Shown: positions 1 through 6,085 of the stretch, piece by piece
Layout of the letters: each line of letters opens with the position of its first letter
Position numbering within the stretch: the stretch's first letter is position 1
NCBI GenBank assembly: GCA_041170585.1
Contig: JBEDNN010000057.1
Coordinates: 1-15,600, forward strand
Source: JBDLSY01 sp041170585
GTDB taxonomy: Bacteria > Pseudomonadota > Gammaproteobacteria > Burkholderiales > Burkholderiaceae_C
Reading direction: 5' to 3'
DNA length: 15,600 bases
Translations under genes and position numbers: made by a program
Notes under the pieces: generated by a model
Seen by the model: only the letters and a program-made list of their open reading frames with translations
What the model was told of the DNA's origin: nothing
The model's database searches: none

Positions 1-77
1 TTTCGTAACAATATATTATAAGTATTTTTGCGTGTGTGTAGGGTTTAAATAAAAAATTATTTTATAGACACTGCTTT

Positions 78-164
78 GAATCAGGATTTTTAAGATTAAA
101 AGATAAACAAGATTTAAAACCCCTAAACATCTTGAATATCTTTAAATTCTGAAAATCCTGATTC
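78..164. repeat. Long imperfect palindrome, copy 1 (36-nt arms)
   Basis: The arm at 78-113 and the arm at 129-164 are reverse complements at 30 of 36 positions by hand alignment. The loop is 15 nt. The outer 13 bases, GAATCAGGATTTT and its complement, pair perfectly. A related palindrome lies at 2775-2843, and its right arm shares the ending TGATTCTAAG. Within the arms, ATC(C/T)T(G/T/A) words recur every 8-10 bases. I recall similar AATCCTGATTC-type intergenic repeats from other AT-rich bacterial genomes, but I cannot check this. It could be a non-autonomous mobile repeat or fold into a hairpin in RNA. Confidence 0.75.
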
Positions 165-422
165 TAAGTTTGAGGGCTTAAATAATAAAACACTTTTACT
201 TTAATATAGTTTAAGTGTAAATTTATAGACAATTTTTAATAAAAAAGGCTTATCTTAGATAAAAATTTAATACCTGTTTTTAAATAGCAATACTAAAATT
301 ATTTACTAAAAATTATTTGTTAAAGCTACTTTAATAGCATAGTTAGTAAAAAATAGCCTTAAAATACGATTTTAGTCATAATATTATGTATGATGTTTGT
401 TGTGTTTCACCTTATTTTATTT

Positions 423-428
423 AAAGGA
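423..428 (+). promoter_or_regulatory. Shine-Dalgarno deciding the exbB start
   Basis: AAAGGA lies 8 nt before ATG 437 but only 2 nt before the in-frame TTG at 431. This spacing favours ATG 437 as the true start of exbB. Confidence 0.65.
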
Positions 429-436
429 AATTGCTT

Positions 437-1039
437 ATGTGGTCTATTGTTCAAGCGGCGGGTTGGCCGATTTGGTTTTTAATTGTAGCTTCTATAGTAG
501 CGGTTGCTTTAATTTTTGAAAGGTTCAGAGCCTTAAGAACAAATCAAATAGTGCCAGCTACTGCACTACGTCAAGCGATTAATTTACTATCACACACACC
601 TGAACCATCTGAATTATCGCAATTGTCTACGCAAGGAAACATCGGGCCTGTAATGGCGGCAGGCGTATATGCAGCACCACAAGGAACTGCGGCAATGCGT
701 GTAGCTATGGAAGATGCCCTACATTTAGAATTACACAAACTGAACCGTTACCTACCTGCACTGTCTACCATTTCTACTGTTGCACCTTTATTGGGCTTAT
801 TTGGCACAGTCATTGGTATGATTCATATTTTTGTAGCACAACCAGGGGCTATGAATACACAACAATTGTCAGCAGGTATCTCCGAAGCTTTATACAATAC
901 CGCCTTAGGTATTTTTGTAGCGATTATGGCAATGTTGGCACACCGCTACTTTTGCTCACGTGTAGAATATTTTACTATGGTCATTGAAGCAACTGCAGGA
1001 AGACTGTTGCGTGAGGCTCAAGTTAGAGGTTTTGTATGA
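437..1039 (+). CDS. exbB: MotA/TolQ/ExbB-family proton channel protein
   Basis: Inner-membrane subunit of an ExbB-ExbD proton channel, which uses the proton motive force to energize an envelope process. The 200-residue protein has an N-terminal membrane helix (about residues 10-28). A cytoplasmic segment follows, then two helices near the C-terminus. The first of these contains the family signature STVAPLLGLFGTVIGMI, and the second contains the ALYNTALGIFVAIMAM stretch. This three-helix layout is that of short ExbB/TolQ proteins. The start is ATG 437 because of the AAAGGA spacing; a TTG six bases upstream is less likely. The stop overlaps the exbD start by 4 bp (ATGA), so the two are probably translationally coupled. 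No tonB or receptor gene is near. Linkage to lpxK, known from other gammaproteobacteria, suggests a partner other than classical TonB iron uptake. TolQ is the alternative name, but no tolA or tolB is present. Confidence 0.9.
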   Translation: MWSIVQAAGWPIWFLIVASIVAVALIFERFRALRTNQIVPATALRQAINLLSHTPEPSELSQLSTQGNIGPVMAAGVYAAPQGTAAMRVAMEDALHLELHKLNRYLPALSTISTVAPLLGLFGTVIGMIHIFVAQPGAMNTQQLSAGISEALYNTALGIFVAIMAMLAHRYFCSRVEYFTMVIEATAGRLLREAQVRGFV

Positions 1040-1461
1040 ATTTGCGTCGTCGTAATACCCGTGCTGAACATAGTACTGAAATTAGCTTTATTCCACTCAT
1101 TGACGTACTGTTAGTTATTTTAATTTTTTTTATGGCAAGCAGTACTTTTGCAAAATTTGCTAGTTTGCAAATCACTTTACCCAGCGCACAAGCCAATCAA
1201 TCCGAAACTAAACCGCAAGAAATTCATATTGCTGTTACTAGTGATGGCCGCTATGCGATTGACACTCAAGTAAAGACTTTTGCTGATGTTTCAGAGTTTG
1301 CTTCTTCATTGAAATCTTTATCGGGTGACCGTACTGATAGTGTGATTATTATTCACGCAGACGGTGCTGCTACACACCAAGCCGTCGTGAATGTAATGGA
1401 AGCAGCCCGTTTAGCAAATTTATCACGTATTGCTTTTGCTACTAAAAATACTGCCCCATAA
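1036..1461 (+). CDS. exbD: ExbD/TolR-family biopolymer transport protein
   Basis: Partner of ExbB in the proton channel. The 141-residue protein has a short basic cytoplasmic N-terminus rich in Arg, one membrane helix (about 18-38) and a periplasmic domain of about 100 residues. The helix begins FIPLIDVLLVILIFF and carries the single membrane-embedded aspartate, Asp23, at the position of the essential proton-carrying Asp of ExbD/TolR. Length matches the family (about 140). The ATG overlaps the exbB stop in an ATGA arrangement. The lpxK start follows 45 bp downstream with no obvious terminator between, so the three genes are likely one operon. TolR is the alternative family name, but the context lacks other tol genes. 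Confidence 0.9.
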   Translation: MNLRRRNTRAEHSTEISFIPLIDVLLVILIFFMASSTFAKFASLQITLPSAQANQSETKPQEIHIAVTSDGRYAIDTQVKTFADVSEFASSLKSLSGDRTDSVIIIHADGAATHQAVVNVMEAARLANLSRIAFATKNTAP

Positions 1462-1506
1462 ATATAGTTTTTATATACCTTTTTAATAAAGTAAATAAAG
1501 TATGTT

Positions 1507-2577
1507 GTGCGTTATATTTTAGAAAAACTGTTTAACTCGCTGTGGTACGATAAAAAATACACTTGGTTGGGTGTATTACTGATGCCGTTAAGTGTTTTTT
1601 ATCAATACTTTTCACAGCGATTATGGCGTAAAAAATCAGTAGAACGTAACCAAGCGTTGCCTGTACCCATAGTAGTCGTAGGTAACCTAGTAGTAGGGGG
1701 TAGTGGTAAAACACCTGTTACGCAAGCATTGGCTTTAGCGTTGCAAACACGCGGTTTTCAAGTAGGCATTGTAAGCCGTGGTTATGGTGGAACAGTTGTA
1801 CAAGCAAAATTAGTTGATATCAATGCCCCTAAACAATTTGGTGATGAACCGTGCTTACTGGCTAAAACAACTCAAGCCCCCATTGCTGTTGCAAGGCATA
1901 GGCGAGATGCAGTATTACTACTGTGTAAGCCAGGTATTACCAAATATACAGTAGATATTATATTATCTGATGATGGTATGCAACACGCGGGTTTACACCG
2001 TGATTTTGAGTTGTGTGTTATTGGAAAACGCGGCTTAGGCAATCAACGCTGTTTGCCTAGCGGTCCTTTACGCGAATCCATTAAACGTTTAAATACAGTT
2101 AATGCCATTGTTAGTTGGCAAGAACAATTACCACACATGCAATTACCCCATTTATCAAATACAGTACCTTGCTGGTTAATTAGTGGCGAACATGCACCAT
2201 TACAGTTACTTAATGGAGATATAGCACCAGAAAAAACTTTACATGGCTTGGCTGATATTCAAGCACAACAAAAAATTCCCATAGAAGTTGCAGCAGGTTT
2301 AGCACAACCCGATAGTTTTTATACCAGTTTATCTGTTGCTGGTATGCAGTTTAAAACTTTACCTATTGCAGACCATGCAGGTTTAACGGCGACACAATTA
2401 ATGAATGTTTCACCGCAAGCTTTGTTGGTGGTGACAGAAAAAGATGCTATTAAGTTACGGGTTAATACCAACGTACCTGATAATTTAGTCGCACGTATTC
2501 GTGTAGTGCCGTGGCGTGTGCAACTGCCCACTGAATTAGTGGATAGTATTGCCAACTTAGTGTTGAAGAAAGTTTAG
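1507..2577 (+). CDS. lpxK: Tetraacyldisaccharide 4'-kinase (lipid A synthesis)
   Basis: LpxK phosphorylates the 4' position of the tetraacyldisaccharide-1-phosphate precursor to make lipid IVA, at the inner face of the inner membrane. The 356-residue protein starts with an aromatic, hydrophobic segment (about 20-38) suited to membrane association. A P-loop follows at about 59-70 (GNLVVGGSGKTP). Other family hallmarks are RGYGG (91-95), GDEP (112-115, holding the conserved catalytic-region Asp), SDDGMQH (154-160, usually DDGFQH) and LPSGPLRE (183-190). The start is GTG 1507: the nearest upstream ATG is out of frame and soon stops, and an in-frame TAA lies at 1492-1494. The ribosome binding site is weak. 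The protein is slightly longer than the E. coli enzyme (about 328). The exbB-exbD-lpxK order is common in gammaproteobacteria. Confidence 0.95.
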   Translation: MRYILEKLFNSLWYDKKYTWLGVLLMPLSVFYQYFSQRLWRKKSVERNQALPVPIVVVGNLVVGGSGKTPVTQALALALQTRGFQVGIVSRGYGGTVVQAKLVDINAPKQFGDEPCLLAKTTQAPIAVARHRRDAVLLLCKPGITKYTVDIILSDDGMQHAGLHRDFELCVIGKRGLGNQRCLPSGPLRESIKRLNTVNAIVSWQEQLPHMQLPHLSNTVPCWLISGEHAPLQLLNGDIAPEKTLHGLADIQAQQKIPIEVAAGLAQPDSFYTSLSVAGMQFKTLPIADHAGLTATQLMNVSPQALLVVTEKDAIKLRVNTNVPDNLVARIRVVPWRVQLPTELVDSIANLVLKKV

Positions 2578-2727
2578 TATTGTTTAATTAGGTAATGTTC
2601 AAATAGCACTGATACAAGAAATTTAATAATTAAGAAGTAACCAGTAAAATTAACAGGCTACTGCACCACTATAAATATTATAAAAGTTAAAATTTAACAT
2701 TACCTTTAATTAGTATTGTTTAATGTT
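2575..2727. repeat. Dispersed direct and inverted repeats after lpxK
   Basis: The 14-mer TAGTATTGTTTAAT occurs at 2575-2588, where it begins with the lpxK stop codon, and again at 2711-2724. In addition, TTAGGTAATGTT near 2588-2599 is nearly the reverse complement of AACATTACCTTTAA at 2696-2709. AACATTA (2696-2702) also pairs with TAATGTT (2721-2727), allowing a small hairpin. The unit may reflect a duplicated or inserted segment of about 136 bp. Its role is unknown. Confidence 0.5.
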
Positions 2728-2968
2728 AGACTTAATTAAACTTCTTTTGAAATTATTTTCAAACTTAAAATTTAAATCAAGACTTTCAAAATTTAAGGAT
2801 TTTTTAAATCTTGCTTTATCCTTTAATCTTAAAAATCTTGATTCTAAGCTTTATTTATAAAATAAACCGCTTTTAAAGCCAAAGATTTTCTCGTGTAAAT
2901 ACAGTTTTGAAAGACGTCTATTGAAGAAAACTTAATATTAGAATTTCTAAAAAAATAAAGTAATCTTT
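2578..2968. other. Non-coding region between convergent lpxK and ruvX
   Basis: Nothing coding is recognizable in these roughly 390 bases. The stretch is very AT-rich. It contains the repeated TAGTATTGTTTAAT words (2575-2727) and the second copy of the long palindrome (2775-2843). Because lpxK and ruvX converge on it, the palindrome may serve as a shared transcription end, but there is no classical GC-rich stem followed by a U-run. Confidence 0.6.
2775..2843. repeat. Long imperfect palindrome, copy 2 (26-nt arms)
   Basis: The arms at 2775-2800 and 2818-2843 are reverse complements at 22 of 26 positions, with a 17-nt loop. The sequence at 2807-2844 matches the reverse complement of the copy-1 left arm (about 77-116) with only a few differences and one extra base. 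The right ends of both copies continue into TGATTCTAAG. The two copies therefore belong to one family and bracket the exbB-exbD-lpxK unit. Confidence 0.7.
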
Positions 2969-3382
2969 TTAAGAAGTAGACGGTGTAAACAGTACTCCAC
3001 CTTCATTAAAATAATGTTGCAAAATCACAGCAGCCGCATCGGCGTCGGTATTAACCCCTTCAATAGCAGAGCTATACCGCTCATCTACCCAGTAAATTGC
3101 TAATCCTGTTGTTGAAGAGACTAGTTTTGTAAAATTAACCACAGCACGTGTCATATCGTGTGGTTTGCCATCAGGGTAACAAGGCAATCCTATAACCAAA
3201 TAGTTAGGTTGCCATTCTAAAATGGCCGCTTGCGCACATGCTAAACGCATTAATTTATTGGTGGCATGCAGTACTTTTAAACCGCGTGCTTGACGCGTTA
3301 AAGTATTACCAATGGCTAAACCCGTACGCGACATACCTAAGTCAAAGCATAAGACAGTTTGAATGACAGGTAAATTAAGCAT
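2969..3382 (-). CDS. ruvX: RuvX/YqgF-family RNase H-fold nuclease
   Basis: RuvX (YqgF) has an RNase H/RuvC fold. It has been linked to 16S rRNA 5'-end maturation and to Holliday-junction resolution. The 137-residue protein is close to the 138 of E. coli. The N-terminal strand CFDLGMSRTGLAIG (about 12-25) supplies the first conserved Asp (family form D-x-G-x-x-R-x-G). LVIGLP follows in the middle, then VDERYSS near residue 100, and DADAAAVILQHYF near the C-terminus supplies the last acidic positions. The first 8 bases of the gene overlap the end of yqgE, so translation is probably coupled. The yqgE-yqgF pair is conserved in gammaproteobacteria. The active-site acids look intact. Confidence 0.92.
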   Translation of the reverse strand: MLNLPVIQTVLCFDLGMSRTGLAIGNTLTRQARGLKVLHATNKLMRLACAQAAILEWQPNYLVIGLPCYPDGKPHDMTRAVVNFTKLVSSTTGLAIYWVDERYSSAIEGVNTDADAAAVILQHYFNEGGVLFTPSTS

Positions 3383-3962
3383 GACCTACTTGATTAATTA
3401 ATCTATTAGGGTCTATGCCTAACAAACGAATAGCAGCATTTTTACGCTCGGCAAGCGGCGTATTCCATAAAATAGTCGCTGCACCCGTATCAGCAGGAAT
3501 AGTCAACCAAGCATTTTGAGAGACTTCAGTTTCAAGTTGCCCAGCAGCCCAACCACTATATCCCAAAGCAATCAACATACAGTTAGGGCCAGTACCTTCG
3601 GAAACCGCTTCTAGTACATCACGTGATGTTGTTAAGGCTCTAGTGGCAGTTGTGCCGCCCACCACAATACTGGCAATATAGTTAGTCGGTGATTCATGTA
3701 AAACAAAACCACGTTCGTGTTGTACTGGACCACCATTAAGTACAGGCATTTTATCAAAATGTTCGCCATTTTGAGTTAAGCCGCTGGGGACTTTAAGATC
3801 AATACGCTCAAATAAATCTGACACAGTAATGTCAGTAGCTTGATTAATAATGACGCCCATTGCACCCGATTCATTGTGTTCGCACACATAAATAACGGTA
3901 TCTTTAAATGATGTATCGGCCATACTGGGCATACTAATTAAAAAATGGTCTACTAGTTTCAT
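3375..3962 (-). CDS. yqgE: YqgE/AlgH family protein (UPF0301)
   Basis: This is a conserved soluble protein of about 190 residues whose biochemical role is not settled. AlgH was named for an effect on alginate regulation in Pseudomonas. Family hallmarks are the start MKLVDHFLISMPSM, the segment YVCEHNESGAMGVIINQ (about 25-41), NGGPVQHERGFVLH in the middle and ALGYSGWAAGQLE further on. Length (195) fits the family. The start ATG at 3962 gives exactly the usual N-terminus. It overlaps ruvX by 8 bp. The 128-bp gap upstream, towards the aminopropyltransferase gene, holds a 16-bp tandem repeat, so whether yqgE shares the upstream transcript is unclear. Confidence 0.93.
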   Translation of the reverse strand: MKLVDHFLISMPSMADTSFKDTVIYVCEHNESGAMGVIINQATDITVSDLFERIDLKVPSGLTQNGEHFDKMPVLNGGPVQHERGFVLHESPTNYIASIVVGGTTATRALTTSRDVLEAVSEGTGPNCMLIALGYSGWAAGQLETEVSQNAWLTIPADTGAATILWNTPLAERKNAAIRLLGIDPNRLINQVGHA

Positions 3963-4008
3963 AATAGTGTGTACTCTATATTTTTGTGTATTGTGTAAAT
4001 AACTTAAT

Positions 4009-4056
4009 AACTTAATAAGTTGATAATTTAATAAGTTGATAACTTAATATGTTAAT
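4009..4056. repeat. 16-bp tandem repeat (3 units) upstream of yqgE
   Basis: Three 16-bp units follow one another: AACTTAATAAGTTGAT (4009-4024), AATTTAATAAGTTGAT (4025-4040) and AACTTAATATGTTAAT (4041-4056). A half unit AACTTAAT precedes them at 4001-4008. Each complete unit contains AACTTA-A-TAAGTT or a variant of it, a small inverted repeat. The array lies between the aminopropyltransferase stop and the yqgE start, within the leader of yqgE. Confidence 0.8.
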
Positions 4057-4090
4057 ACTAATTGACTACAAAATTAAAATTAAATTCTTT

Positions 4091-5680
4091 CTAAGGACTA
4101 AAGCCGCCCCACTCACGCTCAAAGGTATTGACCAATGTTTGATTGCTTAAACGATTGGCAGACATTGCAATTTTTGACATATCTTTAGGAAAATTAAACA
4201 AAGTAATAATATTATCATTATTCAAAAAGCGTAAATTTTTAGGTAAACGCCCAGTAATTGATAAGTTAAAAGGGCGGTGACTCGCGACTATAAACCCCCA
4301 CTCACCAAAACTAGGGACATGTGCATGATACGGGGCAACGTTTAATCCAACTGCCTCTAAAGTACTAGCAACAGTCCAAAAACTAGCCCGTGCGATTAAA
4401 GGCGAAGTGGTTTGAATCACTGCATAACCACTAGCAGCTAAGTGTGATTCCATCAACGCATAAAAACTAGTCGTGTACAGCTTACCAATGGCGTAATTAC
4501 TAGGGTCTGGAAAATCAACAATAATAATGTCATATAAAGCGTGTTGCTTAATATCGCTTGACAATGTATTTTCTAAAAATTTAAACGCATCTTGATTGAC
4601 AATTTTTAATTTAGGTGATTTAAGCGAGTCGTTGTTTAAATCAGCTAAAGCAGGCTTATTTTTAAATAGTTGGGTCATCGCTGGGTCTAATTCAACTAAC
4701 GTAATTTCTTCTACACTATCATATTTTAGTACTTCGCGAACAGCCATACCATCACCGCCACCTAAAATAGCAACCCGTTTAGGCGCACCGTGGGCTGACA
4801 TCACAGGGTGAACCAGTGCTTCATGGTAACGGTATTCATCACGTTGAGAAAATTGTAAATTGCCGTTTAAAAATAAACGGTGTCCTTGCTTACCATGGGT
4901 AACGACAATTTTCTGATAGGGCGATGTTGCTTTAAAAATAACTGGGTCTTGATAAAATTTGTCTTCTGTTAATGTTGTAATGGTATTAGCCGCCAACCAT
5001 GCAATACTTAATATGAGTAAAGTAAAACCCGCAGCCATTTGATGAGACCATTTAACACGCAATTCAAAACGAAATAACCAAATAGCCCATACCGCTACAA
5101 GGGCGTTAAATATACCAAATAATACGCCCGTACGAATTAAACCTAATTGGGGGACTAATAATAAAGGAAAGGCGACAGCAACAGCCAATGCACCTAAATA
5201 ATCAAAGGCTAAAACTTGACTCACTACTTCTTTTAATTGAGTGTGCCGTTTTAAAATACGCATAACTAAAGGAATCTCTATTCCAACTAAAGTGCCAATG
5301 AGCATAACCCAAAGGTATAGAATAAAACGAAACCCTTCTGGGGCATAAGCATTAATTGCAAATAATCCAGCAGGCATTAAACCACCTAACAAAGCAATTA
5401 ACAGTTCAATACGTAAAAAATGGGCGATTATTTGGCGGTCAAGGTAGCGAGACACCCACGAACCTACGCCCATAGCAAATAAATAAGCCCCAATGATAGT
5501 GGAAAACTGCAAGATGGAATCGCCCAATAAATAAGAGGCAATTGCACCAGCAGCGAGTTCATACAATAATCCACAGGCTGCAACAATAAAAACACTAATA
5601 AGTAAAACCAATTCAGTGGTGTGTGGTGTTAATTTAGCCGTCAGTGGTGTGTCTAAAGTAATAACTTCAGACTTAACCAT
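4091..5680 (-). CDS. Membrane-anchored spermidine synthase-like aminopropyltransferase
   Basis: Predicted polyamine aminopropyltransferase fused to a multi-helix membrane domain, 529 residues. Residues about 22-235 hold some seven hydrophobic helices. Residues about 250-480 form the spermidine-synthase domain, with QFSQRDEYRYHEALVHP (277-292), the decarboxylated-SAM-binding VAILGGGDG (303-311), VELDP (329-333) and YDIIIVDFPDP (383-393). The last matches the YD-x-IIxD-x-xDP motif that carries the catalytic Asp. Catalytic positions look intact, so transfer to a polyamine is plausible, but the true substrate is unknown. I chose ATG 5680, which overlaps the DUF350 stop by 8 bp; a TTG at 5698 is possible but less likely. 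No S-adenosylmethionine decarboxylase gene, needed for the donor, is in the window. Linkage to DUF350, DUF4178 and SPFH proteins is a recurring arrangement from memory. Confidence 0.85.
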   Translation of the reverse strand: MVKSEVITLDTPLTAKLTPHTTELVLLISVFIVAACGLLYELAAGAIASYLLGDSILQFSTIIGAYLFAMGVGSWVSRYLDRQIIAHFLRIELLIALLGGLMPAGLFAINAYAPEGFRFILYLWVMLIGTLVGIEIPLVMRILKRHTQLKEVVSQVLAFDYLGALAVAVAFPLLLVPQLGLIRTGVLFGIFNALVAVWAIWLFRFELRVKWSHQMAAGFTLLILSIAWLAANTITTLTEDKFYQDPVIFKATSPYQKIVVTHGKQGHRLFLNGNLQFSQRDEYRYHEALVHPVMSAHGAPKRVAILGGGDGMAVREVLKYDSVEEITLVELDPAMTQLFKNKPALADLNNDSLKSPKLKIVNQDAFKFLENTLSSDIKQHALYDIIIVDFPDPSNYAIGKLYTTSFYALMESHLAASGYAVIQTTSPLIARASFWTVASTLEAVGLNVAPYHAHVPSFGEWGFIVASHRPFNLSITGRLPKNLRFLNNDNIITLFNFPKDMSKIAMSANRLSNQTLVNTFEREWGGFSP

Positions 5681-5885
5681 GAATAGCGGCAGCAACAATT
5701 AAAGAAATGCCTAAACACATGGCAGCTACGACTACACCTAAAGCTAGATTTTGTTTTTCAATGATTTCTACCCATAGTTGGTAGGGTGTTATCCAATCAA
5801 TGATGATAAAGCATAACCAAAACAAGGTAACACCCAATAAAGCAAATATTAAGGAATCAAGTAAGTGAGGAATAAATAAAGTCAT
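5673..5885 (-). CDS. DUF350 (YjfL-type) small membrane protein
   Basis: A 70-residue inner-membrane protein with two hydrophobic helices, about 9-29 and 46-68. Between them is the DUF350-typical loop DWITPYQLWVEIIEKQNLAL, with the conserved D-x-x-TP, W-x-E-I and N-x-AL positions. Family members are often two- or four-helix proteins of unknown function; this is the minimal single-unit form. ATG 5885 is the only sensible start, and no Shine-Dalgarno is visible because the sequence just upstream is AT-only and leads into the 14-bp tandem array. The last 8 bases overlap the start of the aminopropyltransferase gene, so the two are probably translationally coupled, which suggests the proteins act together in the membrane. 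Confidence 0.85.
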   Translation of the reverse strand: MTLFIPHLLDSLIFALLGVTLFWLCFIIIDWITPYQLWVEIIEKQNLALGVVVAAMCLGISLIVAAAIHG

Positions 5886-5892
5886 ATAAATA

Positions 5893-6046
5893 TAAATAAA
5901 TGTTAATAAATAAATGTTAATAAATAAATGTTAATAAATAAATGTTAATAAATAAATGTTAATAAGTAAGTGTTAATAAGTAAGTGTTAATAAGTAAGTG
6001 TTAATAAGTAAGTGTTAATAAGTAAGTGTTAATAAGTGAGTATTAA
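5893..6046. repeat. 14-bp tandem array, 11 units in two sequence blocks
   Basis: Eleven contiguous 14-bp units fill the gap between the DUF4178 stop and the DUF350 start. Units 1-5 (5893-5962) are identical TAAATAAATGTTAA. Units 6-10 (5963-6032) are identical TAAGTAAGTGTTAA. Unit 11 (6033-6046) is the diverged TAAGTGAGTATTAA. The perfect identity inside each block indicates recent unit-by-unit expansion of two parental units. There are no spacers, so it is not a CRISPR. The array ends 8 bases upstream of the DUF350 start codon and lies inside the presumed minus-strand transcript. Confidence 0.95.
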
Positions 6047-6085
6047 AACGTGTTGAATATAAAAAAGTAAGTAAAACAATATACA

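Larger units (their letters stand above)
1..436. other. AT-rich non-coding region upstream of exbB
   Basis: No convincing coding frame or RNA gene is visible in this stretch. It is strongly AT-rich. Its clearest structure is the long imperfect palindrome at 78-164, listed separately. The last part must carry the expression signals of exbB, and a Shine-Dalgarno-like AAAGGA is visible at 423-428. I could not pick a convincing -35/-10 pair among the many AT-rich hexamers. The gene often found just upstream of exbB-exbD-lpxK in relatives (a comEC-like gene) is not present here, so exbB probably begins its own transcript. Confidence 0.6.

Noticed and set aside
431..436. TTG start for exbB two codons upstream
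   Set aside because: It lies only 2 nt from the AAAGGA box, whereas ATG 437 has normal 8-nt spacing.
1532..1714. Open reverse frame of 60 codons inside lpxK
   Set aside because: It lies antisense to the conserved lpxK core, has no ribosome binding site and resembles no protein I know.
2319..2555. Open reverse frame of 78 codons inside the lpxK 3' part
   Set aside because: Antisense shadow of a well-conserved gene, with no independent signal.
2912..2919. AGACGTCT palindrome downstream of the second long palindrome
   Set aside because: Only 8 bp, in a convergent gap with no promoter to regulate; likely chance.
4596..4811. Open + strand frame of 71 codons inside the aminopropyltransferase gene
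   Set aside because: Antisense to the conserved SAM-binding region; composition is that of a shadow frame.
5681..5698. TTG start for the aminopropyltransferase, six codons upstream
   Set aside because: ATG 5680 forms a typical short overlap with the DUF350 stop; the TTG has no ribosome binding site.
5893..6046. CRISPR array
   Set aside because: Units are 14 bp and contiguous with no spacers, and no cas genes are present.
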